In this document: piece after piece, positions 42,033 through 51,013 of the stretch
Position numbering within the stretch: position 1 is the first letter of the stretch
Layout of the letters: every line of letters begins with the position of its first letter
DNA from: an uncultured Clostridia bacterium
GTDB lineage: Bacteria > Bacillota > Clostridia > TANB77 > CAG-508
Reading direction: 5' to 3'
Length of the DNA: 64,000 bases
NCBI GenBank assembly: GCA_934168305.1
Contig: CAKPNF010000002.1
Span: forward strand, 1 to 64,000
Made by a program: the position numbers and the translations under genes
Notes under the pieces: model-generated
Seen by the model: the letters and a program-made list of their open reading frames with translations, nothing else
Told to the model about the DNA's origin: nothing
The model's database searches: none

Positions 42033-44450
42033 ATGAAAATTTTAAAAAATGAAATAGTATTAAAAATCTTTTGTACATGTACATTATTAATTGCATTAAT
42101 ATTAGGATGTATGGGAAATCAATATGCAACTGAAACTGAAAAAAATACTCGACAAATAACAAAGCCAAGTGTAATGTATAACACACATATACAAAATGAA
42201 GGATGGGAAAAAGATTTTTCTAAAAAAGATGGTGAGATGTCAGGAACATCTGGAAAATCTTTAAGACTTGAAGCTATAAAAATAAAATTAGATAATCTAA
42301 AAGATGTTTCAATTAAATATAAAACACATGTCCAAAATATAGGTTGGCAAGACTGGAAATCTGATGGACAAATGTCAGGAACATCTGGAATGTCATATCG
42401 TTTAGAAGGAATAAGAATAAAACTAGAAAACACAGAAAGATATAGTGTTATGTACAGAGTCCATGTTCAAAACATTGGATGGCAAGACTGGAAATATGAT
42501 GGAGAAATGGCAGGAACAGAAGGACAATCTTTAAGATTAGAAGGAATTGAAATAAAAATCATTGATAAAGTAGAAAAAGGAAAAATAAATATAGATACTT
42601 TTATTTCAGATACATATTACGAAGAAAAAGAACTAAAAATAGATGGATGGAAGATGGCAAATATTGAAGAAACAAAAATAAAAGCAACAGTAGATAACAA
42701 CGAAATCAAAGAAATAAATTACATCCAAAGACAAGATGTAATAAATTCAATAGAAGGATATGGAACTATAAAAGAAAACCCAAATCCAGGATTTAATTTT
42801 TATATAAAATTAAATGATTTAAAAGAAGGAAAACATACATTAAAAGTCTCTATAGTAAATAAAAGCGGAAAAGAAATACAAACATACACAAAAAAATTTA
42901 CAATAGATAGAAATATTCAATTAAAATATTGTACACATGTTCAAAGTATAGGATGGCAAGGTTGGAGAACTGGGCCTAATATGTCAGGAACATCTGGACA
43001 AGGATTAAGATTAGAAGCAATACAAATAAAAGCATTTAACTTACCTGAAGGAGTTACATTAAAATATCAAACACATATCCAAAATGAAGGATGGCAAAAT
43101 TGGAAAAATAACGGAGAAATGTCAGGAACATCAGGAAAAGGATTAAGACTTGAAGGTATAAAAATAAAATTAGAAGGTACATCAGATTATTCTGTAATGT
43201 ATAGAACACATGTCCAAAGCATAGGATGGCAAGATTGGTGCTATGATGGAGAAACATCAGGAACATTTGGGGAAGAATTAAGATTAGAAGCAATTGAAAT
43301 TAAAATAGTGCCAAAAATAAAAGATACAAAAACAAGAATTAATATTGACAATCCAACAGAGCAAATTGAAAAAACAAATCAAACAATAAAAGGTTGGGTA
43401 ATGACAACAGAAAAAGATACAAAAGTAAAAGTATTAATAGATGAAAAAGAAATAAATGAAAAAAACATAAAGAGAACGGAAAGAAAAGATGTAATAAATG
43501 CAATAAAGGGTTATGGTGATGAAGATACCTCTAATAAAAATCCAGGATTTGAAGCTAATATTGACTTTTCAAAATATTCTTTAGGAAAACATGAGATAAA
43601 AGTACAAGTACTAAGCCAAAACAATGTAATAAGTGAAACTACTAAAGATTTTACAATAAAAAATAAAATTGAATATAGTGAAGGAATATATGGAGTAACA
43701 GGACTAAAAGCAATAGGTGATAATAGAGGAAATAGTCTAAAATATTATAAATATGGAAGTGGACCAAATGTATTTTTTGCAACATTTGCAATACATGGGT
43801 TTGAAGATATCTGGTCAAAAGACGGACAAGAATTAGTAACAATTGCTAATAATTTTTATCAACAATTAATAAATAATAAAGATTATGATTTAGCTGAAAA
43901 ATGGACAATATATATATTTCCAGGAATAAATTTAGATGGATTGAATTATGGTTATACAAATTATGGACCAGGAAGAACAACTTTATTTAGTCAGGCACCT
44001 AATAATAGAGGAATAGATTTAAATAGATGTTGGCAAATAGGAAGTGACTATACAAGATATACAGATAGCAGAAATTACAATGGAACATCTGGATTTCAAG
44101 CATATGAGGCACAATATTTAAGAGATTTCTTGTTAAAAAACAAATCACAAAGCGGTCAAACTATATTAGTAGACTTACATGGATGGACAACGCAAGTAAT
44201 AGGAGATAGTAAAATATGTTCATATTATTCAAAACAATTTCCTGAAAATGATAAATCAGCAGTAGGAAGATATGGAACTGGATACTTAATAAATTGGGCA
44301 AGAAGTTCATTAGGTTCAACATCAAAAGCAGCAAAATCAGCATTAATAGAATTACCAAGTGCAGGAATTAATGGACATCAATCTGTTATAGAACATAATT
44401 ATTCTAATAGATATATACAAGCAACATTAGATATGTTAAAAAATATTTAA
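42033..44450 (+). CDS. Secreted ChW-repeat protein with M14 zinc carboxypeptidase domain
   Basis: An 805-residue protein starting at ATG 42033 after AAGGAGG; a longer frame from 41979 lacks a site. A hydrophobic leader ends in LILGC, a possible lipobox. The architecture is duplicated: three ChW repeats (GWQ(D/N)W...DG.MSGTSG..LRLE.I.IKL) plus an Ig-like linker domain, then again three ChW repeats plus the same linker type. The M14 peptidase follows, with FAIHGFED (zinc His and Glu), GIDLNRCW (substrate Arg), LVDLHGW (zinc His) and ALIELPSAG (catalytic Glu). It probably trims peptidoglycan peptides or surface proteins at the cell wall. Confidence 0.88.
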   Translation: MKILKNEIVLKIFCTCTLLIALILGCMGNQYATETEKNTRQITKPSVMYNTHIQNEGWEKDFSKKDGEMSGTSGKSLRLEAIKIKLDNLKDVSIKYKTHVQNIGWQDWKSDGQMSGTSGMSYRLEGIRIKLENTERYSVMYRVHVQNIGWQDWKYDGEMAGTEGQSLRLEGIEIKIIDKVEKGKINIDTFISDTYYEEKELKIDGWKMANIEETKIKATVDNNEIKEINYIQRQDVINSIEGYGTIKENPNPGFNFYIKLNDLKEGKHTLKVSIVNKSGKEIQTYTKKFTIDRNIQLKYCTHVQSIGWQGWRTGPNMSGTSGQGLRLEAIQIKAFNLPEGVTLKYQTHIQNEGWQNWKNNGEMSGTSGKGLRLEGIKIKLEGTSDYSVMYRTHVQSIGWQDWCYDGETSGTFGEELRLEAIEIKIVPKIKDTKTRINIDNPTEQIEKTNQTIKGWVMTTEKDTKVKVLIDEKEINEKNIKRTERKDVINAIKGYGDEDTSNKNPGFEANIDFSKYSLGKHEIKVQVLSQNNVISETTKDFTIKNKIEYSEGIYGVTGLKAIGDNRGNSLKYYKYGSGPNVFFATFAIHGFEDIWSKDGQELVTIANNFYQQLINNKDYDLAEKWTIYIFPGINLDGLNYGYTNYGPGRTTLFSQAPNNRGIDLNRCWQIGSDYTRYTDSRNYNGTSGFQAYEAQYLRDFLLKNKSQSGQTILVDLHGWTTQVIGDSKICSYYSKQFPENDKSAVGRYGTGYLINWARSSLGSTSKAAKSALIELPSAGINGHQSVIEHNYSNRYIQATLDMLKNI

Positions 44451-44462
44451 AAGGATTCAAAT

Positions 44463-45213
44463 ATGAAAAAAAGAAAATTAATAGTTATAAGTGCATTAAT
44501 AATTGCATTAATTATACTAAGTTTTGTATTTTATATAATAATGTCAAAGAAAAACAACAGTACAAACAATAATGATGAGTTTGAATATACACAACTAGAT
44601 AAAAATGAAATTCAATATCAAGAAAATACAACAATAGAGGATTTAAAAAAACAAACAAGTATAACTCGGAAACAATGATATATATGAAATACAAAAAGAA
44701 TATGATGGAAGAAAAGTTTTGACTGTAAAAGCAAATGTGAAATATAAAGTAGCCCTTGCTGGAATGATAAAAAAAACACTACCTTCATTTGAAGAATTAG
44801 ATAAAATTCTAGAACAAAAATCACCTAAATATAGAGGAATATGGATTGAGCAAAATAGCAGAGATAAATTATTAAAATTATTTAACAGCAGTGAGAAAAT
44901 TAATTCAAAATATTCAATTAATAACGAAGGATATTTAGAAATTGTAGAGAAAAATTTTCAAACTAATTATGACAAAAAAATAGAAAACGCTATAAATGGT
45001 GAAAAACAGTATATATTAGATATATCCAGTGTTTGTTATATTGTCGATGATGTTACAGGTGAGATATTGGATTATAATTTTGAAAATATGGATAAATATC
45101 AGACATATGAATATTTTAAGGATGGTGATAAAAATATTATCTTTATTAATCAAAATACTGATAATCAATTAGCAAGTTCTGAAATTATCGATAGTATCAT
45201 AGAAATATTTTAA
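44463..45213 (+). CDS. Membrane-anchored protein of unknown function, read through a +1 frameshift
   Basis: The start is ATG 44463, 12 nt after the M14 gene, with AAAAGGA upstream. One N-terminal helix (about 5-27), then an Asn/Glu-rich linker. The zero frame meets CGG at 44667-44669 and stops at TGA 44676-44678. Shifting +1 to GGA joins it to the long frame ending at 45213, whose first ATG (44719) has no ribosome site. The joined 249-residue product runs SIT-G-NNDIYEIQKEYDG. The C-terminal domain (PSFEELDKILEQKSPKYRGIW and ISSVCYIVDDVTGEILDY) is not recognised. A terminator follows. Confidence 0.75.
44667..44670 (+). other. CGGA +1 recoding site in the 44463 gene
   Basis: Zero frame: ACT CGG AAA CAA TGA. 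The +1 frame after ACT: GGA AAC AAT GAT. The same four bases as the sites in pnp and spoIIIAB. Confidence 0.65.
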
Positions 45214-45239
45214 AAGAGTTCATTTTTGAACTCTTTTTT
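45212..45239 (+). terminator. Terminator after the 44463 gene
   Basis: AAAAGAGTTC (45212-45221) pairs with GAACTCTTTT (45228-45237), followed by T. Confidence 0.85.
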
Positions 45240-45240
45240 G

Positions 45241-45269
45241 TTGACAAAAAGCCAATTTAAATATAGAAT
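45241..45269 (+). promoter_or_regulatory. Promoter of the polysaccharide export/synthesis operon
   Basis: TTGACA (45241-45246), 17-nt spacer, TAGAAT (45264-45269), placed right after a terminator. The leader to the next start is about 85 nt. Confidence 0.6.
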
Positions 45270-45360
45270 ATAAAAGAAAAAAATAAGCTTGAAAAATGTC
45301 TATTTTTAGACATAAATATAAAATTATAAAACAAGAAAATTTTGAAATAAGGAGACAAAG

Positions 45361-46152
45361 ATGGAATTTATAAAAACATTATGGAAAAATAGGAAAATAG
45401 CATGGAAATTAGGAAAGAGCGATTTTAAAAATAGATTTGCAAGTACAAGTTTAGGAAGTGTATGGGGGTTCTTACAACCATTTGTATTTATGATTATGTA
45501 TGTAATAGTATTTCAATTCATATTTGGAATGGAAGGAGATAATGGCTCACCATATGTAGTATGGTTTTTACCAGGAATGTCAATATGGCAAGTTATAAAT
45601 GATAGCATAATGAGTTCAAGCATGTCAATAAGAAGTTACAGTTATTTAGTAAAAAAAGTAGTATTCCCAATAGATATAATTCCAGTAATAAGTATTATAG
45701 GAAGTAGTTTTGTATCAATATTTTTATTAGCAGTAGCAACAGTAATATGCATAGTATTTGGATACATGCCAAACATATTATCAGTTTTATATGTTATTAT
45801 AGCACTATATGCATTTATATTAGCATTTACAAGATTCACATCAGCACTTACAACACTTGTTCCAGACTTTTCTAATTTACTTGGAATATTAATGCAACTA
45901 TTTTTCTGGGCAACACCAGTTGTATGGAGTCTAACAAGACTTGCAGGACATCAAAAAATATTAGAAATAATACAATGCATGCCATTTGCATATTTAGTAA
46001 CAGCATTTAGAGAAGCATTTATGGGTGGAAATATAATTACTGCACACAATGGAATGTATACAATAATATTTTGGATAATTACAATAATAATGTTTATATG
46101 GGGAAATCATATATTTAACAAAAACAAAAAAGATTTTGCAGATGTACTATAG
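45361..46152 (+). CDS. Polysaccharide ABC exporter, permease (Wzm/TagG type)
   Basis: A 263-residue ABC-2 type permease with about six helices and the N-terminal amphipathic stretch LGKSDFKNRFASTSLGSVWGF typical of Wzm/TagG/RfbA. The start is ATG 45361 after AAGGAGAC. It pairs with the ATPase at 47175, one gene away, to export a lipid-linked polysaccharide or wall teichoic-acid-like polymer. Confidence 0.9.
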   Translation: MEFIKTLWKNRKIAWKLGKSDFKNRFASTSLGSVWGFLQPFVFMIMYVIVFQFIFGMEGDNGSPYVVWFLPGMSIWQVINDSIMSSSMSIRSYSYLVKKVVFPIDIIPVISIIGSSFVSIFLLAVATVICIVFGYMPNILSVLYVIIALYAFILAFTRFTSALTTLVPDFSNLLGILMQLFFWATPVVWSLTRLAGHQKILEIIQCMPFAYLVTAFREAFMGGNIITAHNGMYTIIFWIITIIMFIWGNHIFNKNKKDFADVL

Positions 46153-46167
46153 AAAGGAAACAGAAAA

Positions 46168-47160
46168 ATGCAAGAAACAATAGATGTACTATTAGCAACA
46201 TATAATGGAGAAAAATACATCAAAGAACAAATAGACAGCATATTAAACCAAACATATGAAAATATTAGATTAATAATATCAGATGATTGCTCAAAAGATA
46301 AAACACAAGAAATCTTAAAAGAATATGAGAAAAAAGATAATAGGATAGAATTGTATATACAAGAAAAAAATTTAGGTGTAGTAAAAAATATAGAATTTTT
46401 ATTAAAGCAAGTAAAAAATAAATATTATATGTTATCAGACCAAGATGATATATGGCTCCCAGAAAAAATAGAAAAATCATTAGAAACATTATTAGAAAAT
46501 AATGCTGATTTAGTCTTTGGAGATTTAGAAGTTGTTAATCAAGACTTAAAAACAATGTATCCATCATTTGGAGATTTCATGTTATTAAATAAAAAAATAC
46601 ATAAATACATAAACAGTAATATGTTAAATTATATATACAACTGTGTAACAGGATGCACAATACTTGCCAAAAAGGAAACAATACAAAAAATATTGCCATT
46701 ACCTAAAAAATCCAAATATTTAATCCATGATCATTGGATTGGATTAATGACAAGTATATATGGAAAAGTTGTATATATGCCAGAAAAATATATAAAATAT
46801 AGGCAACATGGAAACAATCAAGTAGGTACAGACAAAATATCACATGGATTTAAAAAATTAGATCAAGTAAGAGAATTATTTATAAATGTAAAATTAGGTG
46901 TATTTGGTACTTATGTAGAAAATAACGATAGATTTCCAGAAGATATGCAAAAACTAAATACAGAAATATATGAATATTTTAAAATGATACAAAACAAGAA
47001 AAACATCAATTTTAGAAAATGGAAAACTTTTCATAAATTATATAAAACAGAAAGTTTTAGTTATTATATATTGAACTTTATAATAATGAATATACCAATG
47101 CTTGGAAGACCATTATTCAATATTAGATATGCAATACTAAAACTTTTAGGAAAAAGATAA
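46168..47160 (+). CDS. Family 2 glycosyltransferase between exporter genes
   Basis: A 330-residue GT-A enzyme with DVLLATYNGEKYIKEQIDSI, ISDDCSKDKT, LSDQDDIWLPEK (DxD-type) and HDHWIGLMTSIYGK. It is close to the 40963 and 62392 proteins. It lies 15 nt after the permease and before the ATPase, so it is in the same transcript. Confidence 0.87.
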   Translation: MQETIDVLLATYNGEKYIKEQIDSILNQTYENIRLIISDDCSKDKTQEILKEYEKKDNRIELYIQEKNLGVVKNIEFLLKQVKNKYYMLSDQDDIWLPEKIEKSLETLLENNADLVFGDLEVVNQDLKTMYPSFGDFMLLNKKIHKYINSNMLNYIYNCVTGCTILAKKETIQKILPLPKKSKYLIHDHWIGLMTSIYGKVVYMPEKYIKYRQHGNNQVGTDKISHGFKKLDQVRELFINVKLGVFGTYVENNDRFPEDMQKLNTEIYEYFKMIQNKKNINFRKWKTFHKLYKTESFSYYILNFIIMNIPMLGRPLFNIRYAILKLLGKR

Positions 47161-47174
47161 AAAGAGGTTAAATA

Positions 47175-48524
47175 ATGGACAAAGAAAATCTAAATAACGA
47201 ATGTGTAATTGAAATAAAAAATTTAAAAAAAGATTATAAAATGTATAAAACAAAAAAGGCAAGACTATTAGAAGCGGTCTTACCTTTCTATGAAAATCAT
47301 AGTACATTTAGTGCTATAAATAATCTTGATTTGGAGATTCATAAAGGAGAAGTCCTAGGAATACTAGGAAAAAATGGAGCAGGAAAATCAACATTACTAA
47401 AAATGATAACAGGTGTTGTAACTCCAACTTCTGGAACAATAAAAGTAAATGGAAAAATAAGTTCATTATTGGAATTAGGAGCAGCATTTAATCAAGAGCT
47501 AACAGGAGAAGAAAATATATATCAACATGGACAAGTTATGGGACTAACAAGAGAAGAAATAGAAGCAACAAAACAAGATATAATAGATTTTGCTGATATA
47601 GGAGACCATCTATATCAACCAGTAAAAACATATTCTTCCGGAATGTTTGCAAGACTAGCATTTGCTTGTGCAATAAATGTAAATCCCGATATTCTAATAG
47701 TTGACGAGGTTTTATCAGTTGGAGATATAGCATTTCAATTAAAATGTTTTAAAAAATTCGAACAATTTAAAGAAAAAGGAAAAACAATTCTTTTTGTTAC
47801 GCACAATGTAACTGATGTAATAAGAAATTGTAATAGGGCAATAATTATAAATGAAGGCAAAAAAATATATGATGGTACAGTTAAAGATGGTGTGGAAAAA
47901 TATAAAAAGATAATTGTTAAACAAGATAAAGACAAAGAACAAATAGATGAAAAAGAAAAAATAGAAAATGAACAAAATAAAAATTTTGGGTTAAACAAAG
48001 GAAATATAATAAAAAGCACATGGAAAGAAAACTATGCAGTAAATCCTAATATTATAGAATATGGAAATGGAAAGGCAGATTTAATAGATTTCGGAATTTT
48101 TGATTTAAACGGAAACATTTTAACATCTATTCCAAATGATAAAGAAATTGTATTAAAATCAAAAGTTGTATTTAATGAAAAAGTCGTAGACCCAATTTTT
48201 ACAATGACAGTAAAAGACTTTAAAGGATTAGACATGATGGGAACAAATACGTTAATAGAAAAAATATTAACAGGAACATATGAAAAAGGAGATACAGCGA
48301 TTGCTGAATTTAGACAAAAAATTAGTCTATCTCCAAATAAATACACATTATCATTTAGTTGTACGCATTTTGATGGAAATGGGGAACTAGAAGTATTAAG
48401 CAGAAAATATGATGCACTATTAGTTGAAATAACATCAAACAAAGACAGTGTTGGATTATATAGATTAGATTCTAAAATAAATGTTACAAAAATAGAGGGA
48501 GCTAAAGAAAATGAAAAAAAATAA
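47175..48524 (+). CDS. Polysaccharide ABC exporter, ATPase with Wzt C-terminal domain
   Basis: A 449-residue protein. The ATPase part (about 1-240) has the Walker A GKNGAGKST, signature YSSGMFARLAFA, Walker B ILIVDEVLSVGD and switch FVTHN. A charged linker (about 255-275) leads to a C-terminal beta-rich domain of about 160 residues, as in Wzt proteins that recognise the capped end of their polymer. This suggests the exported glycan carries a terminal modification. It overlaps the next gene by 14 nt. Confidence 0.9.
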   Translation: MDKENLNNECVIEIKNLKKDYKMYKTKKARLLEAVLPFYENHSTFSAINNLDLEIHKGEVLGILGKNGAGKSTLLKMITGVVTPTSGTIKVNGKISSLLELGAAFNQELTGEENIYQHGQVMGLTREEIEATKQDIIDFADIGDHLYQPVKTYSSGMFARLAFACAINVNPDILIVDEVLSVGDIAFQLKCFKKFEQFKEKGKTILFVTHNVTDVIRNCNRAIIINEGKKIYDGTVKDGVEKYKKIIVKQDKDKEQIDEKEKIENEQNKNFGLNKGNIIKSTWKENYAVNPNIIEYGNGKADLIDFGIFDLNGNILTSIPNDKEIVLKSKVVFNEKVVDPIFTMTVKDFKGLDMMGTNTLIEKILTGTYEKGDTAIAEFRQKISLSPNKYTLSFSCTHFDGNGELEVLSRKYDALLVEITSNKDSVGLYRLDSKINVTKIEGAKENEKK

Positions 48525-49410
48525 AATTCTAAGAATAATTACAACATTAATTTTGATTGTTGTAATTATATCCACTCTATTATACATAAAAAGAAGAAAC
48601 AATTATATATATATAACACAATTTTCACCAACAACATCAAGACAAATGATGGGTTATGCAATTAAAACCAAAAATGGAAAAATAGTTATAATAGATGGTG
48701 GAACACGAGAAGATGCAAATCAACTTGAAAATTATATTATAAATAATGGTGGAGAAGTAGAAGCATGGTTCATTACACATCCTCATGTTGATCATGCGGG
48801 TGCATTTGAAGTAATTTCACAAAATGATGAAATAAAAATTAATAATATATATATGTCAATAACTAATAAAGAATGGTATATAGAAAATGAGCCAAAAAGA
48901 AAAGAAGACATAGATGATTTCTTTGAAGTTGTAGAAGAAGAAAAAATAACAAATAAGATTATAGAGCCACAAATAAATGACGTAATTAAAATTGATAATA
49001 TAAGTGCAAAAATCTTAGGAATAAAAAACACAGAAATAACAAATAATGCAATAAATAATTCTAGTATGGTAATACAAATAAAAATAAATCAAAAGAAAAT
49101 ATTGTTTTTAGGAGACACAGGAACAGAAAGTAGTACAAAATTAATAAAAGAACAAGCAAAGAACTTAAAATCTGATATTGTCCAAGTAGCACATCATGGT
49201 CAAAATGGAGCAACAGAAGAACTATACAAAATAGTAAAACCTAAAATATGTTTATGGCCAACAACAGATTGGTTGTGGGAAAATAGTGTTGATGGAGTAG
49301 AGGGGACAGGACCTTGGAAAACTACAGAGACAAGAAAATGGATGGAAAATTTAAAAGTAAAACAAAATTATTTGGCCCAAAATGGAATACAATATATTAA
49401 AATTTTTTAG
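48511..49410 (+). CDS. Membrane-anchored metallo-beta-lactamase-fold hydrolase
   Basis: A 299-residue protein with one N-terminal helix and then an MBL domain: IDGGTRED, the zinc motif THPHVDHAG, FLGDTG and VAHHGQNG, as in ComEC/Rec2 C-terminal domains. It should face outside the membrane. Its substrate could be a nucleic acid, phosphodiester or phosphocholine-type ester. Position inside a polysaccharide operon favours a role in modifying the polymer, by inference only. Confidence 0.78.
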   Translation: MKKNKILRIITTLILIVVIISTLLYIKRRNNYIYITQFSPTTSRQMMGYAIKTKNGKIVIIDGGTREDANQLENYIINNGGEVEAWFITHPHVDHAGAFEVISQNDEIKINNIYMSITNKEWYIENEPKRKEDIDDFFEVVEEEKITNKIIEPQINDVIKIDNISAKILGIKNTEITNNAINNSSMVIQIKINQKKILFLGDTGTESSTKLIKEQAKNLKSDIVQVAHHGQNGATEELYKIVKPKICLWPTTDWLWENSVDGVEGTGPWKTTETRKWMENLKVKQNYLAQNGIQYIKIF

Positions 49411-49442
49411 TATATTAAATAAAAATAGTGAAAGGTAAAATT

Positions 49443-50993
49443 ATGGAAGATATAGAAATTAAGATGGAAGATATATCGACTGCTAAGAAAAATATAATTA
49501 GTTGGTATCCATTTGAAAAAGAAAAATCATTATTAGAAATAAATTCAAATTCAAAACAAATTACAGAAGAATTACAGAAAAAAGTTAAAAATGTAATTTC
49601 AATAAATACAGAAGAAATAGAAAATGTAACTGAAACATTTGATTATATTACAATAATTGGACTAGAAAATATAAACAATAATTTACAAAAACTATTTGAA
49701 AAAATAAAAACAATATTAAAGCCAAACGGAAAACTTTTAATTGCAATGAACAACAAATATTCTGTAAAAAATTTATCAACTCAAAACGGAATAAATAAAA
49801 TTTTGAAAAATGAAAATAAAGAATATAAATTAGACGATGTAATAAAAAATTTGAACGATTCTGGATTTAATAATAGCAAAATTTATTATCCATTAACAGA
49901 CTATAAATTTACAAATGTTATATTTACAGATGAGCATAAAATATCAAAAAGTGAACTATCAAGAAATATTGTTTATAATAGTGAAGAAAGTATAAAATTC
50001 TTTGAAGAAAATGATATGATAGATAAGCTAATTGAAGATAATATAGAACTTAAGCAATTTTTAAATTCATTTTTTATAGAAGCATTTAATGGTGACTATG
50101 TAGATAATGAAATTAGGTTAGTAACATTTTCAAATATGAGAAAAAATAAATATAAAATTAAAACAATAGTAAAAAAAGATTATGTTTATAAATACCCAGA
50201 TAGTGATGAAAGCAAAAAACATATTGAGAATATAAAGAAAAACATTGATATAATGCTAAAATCAAAATTAAAAACAATAGATAGCTATGACGAAGAAAAA
50301 ATAATAAGCAAATACGTTGAATATGACACTTTTGACAAAGTCATAATTCAAACAGTAAAAAGAGATAAAAATAAAGCATTAGAACTAATAAAAAAATTTA
50401 AAGAGAATTTATTAGAAAATTTAGAAGAGGGTCAAAAAAACAAAAATGTATTTGATAAATATTCTATCAAGTATGATACAGAAATAATAGACAACATGAA
50501 ATTTACCAAATATGGATTATGGGACTTAATATTTCAAAATTGCTTTTATATAGATGAAAATTTCTATTTTTATGATCAAGAATGGATAGAAGAAAATGTT
50601 CCAATAGAATTTATATTATATAGAGCAATCAAATATATTCCAAATATAAAAGAATATATTTCAACAGATGAACTATATGGAATTTTAGATATAAATGAGG
50701 AAAAAGTAAAAATATTTGAAGAATTAGATGACAAAATTCAAGAAGAAAAAAGAAATGATAAAGTTTGGCAAATGCAAAAGAATGGAAAGACAACCGAAGA
50801 ATTAAGAATACAAAAGTTAACTGACAACCACACAATAAATTTATTAAACATTGAAATCGAAAAAAAGAAAAAAGATATTGAAGAATTAAAAAGAACATGT
50901 GAAAATGCACAAAATGAAGTTAATATTATATATCAATCAAAATCTTGGAAAATAGCAGAAAAATTTAGAAAGATAAGAAAAATTTTTAAATAG
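49443..50993 (+). CDS. Methyltransferase-like protein with C-terminal coiled coil
   Basis: A 516-residue protein starting at ATG 49443 after GAAAGG; a GTG at 49428 precedes that site. The first 130 residues resemble a degenerate SAM methyltransferase fold (SLLEINSNSKQITEELQKK, ETFDYITIIGLENI, ILKPNGKLLIAMNN), but the glycine-rich SAM loop is missing (EINSNS where GxGxG is usual). A charged middle is followed by a coiled coil and an end SKSWKIAEKFRKIRKIFK common in polysaccharide cluster proteins. It may be a scaffold or an inactive enzyme. Confidence 0.6.
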   Translation: MEDIEIKMEDISTAKKNIISWYPFEKEKSLLEINSNSKQITEELQKKVKNVISINTEEIENVTETFDYITIIGLENINNNLQKLFEKIKTILKPNGKLLIAMNNKYSVKNLSTQNGINKILKNENKEYKLDDVIKNLNDSGFNNSKIYYPLTDYKFTNVIFTDEHKISKSELSRNIVYNSEESIKFFEENDMIDKLIEDNIELKQFLNSFFIEAFNGDYVDNEIRLVTFSNMRKNKYKIKTIVKKDYVYKYPDSDESKKHIENIKKNIDIMLKSKLKTIDSYDEEKIISKYVEYDTFDKVIIQTVKRDKNKALELIKKFKENLLENLEEGQKNKNVFDKYSIKYDTEIIDNMKFTKYGLWDLIFQNCFYIDENFYFYDQEWIEENVPIEFILYRAIKYIPNIKEYISTDELYGILDINEEKVKIFEELDDKIQEEKRNDKVWQMQKNGKTTEELRIQKLTDNHTINLLNIEIEKKKKDIEELKRTCENAQNEVNIIYQSKSWKIAEKFRKIRKIFK

Positions 50994-51013
50994 AGAAAGG
51001 AATTGATTTTCGA

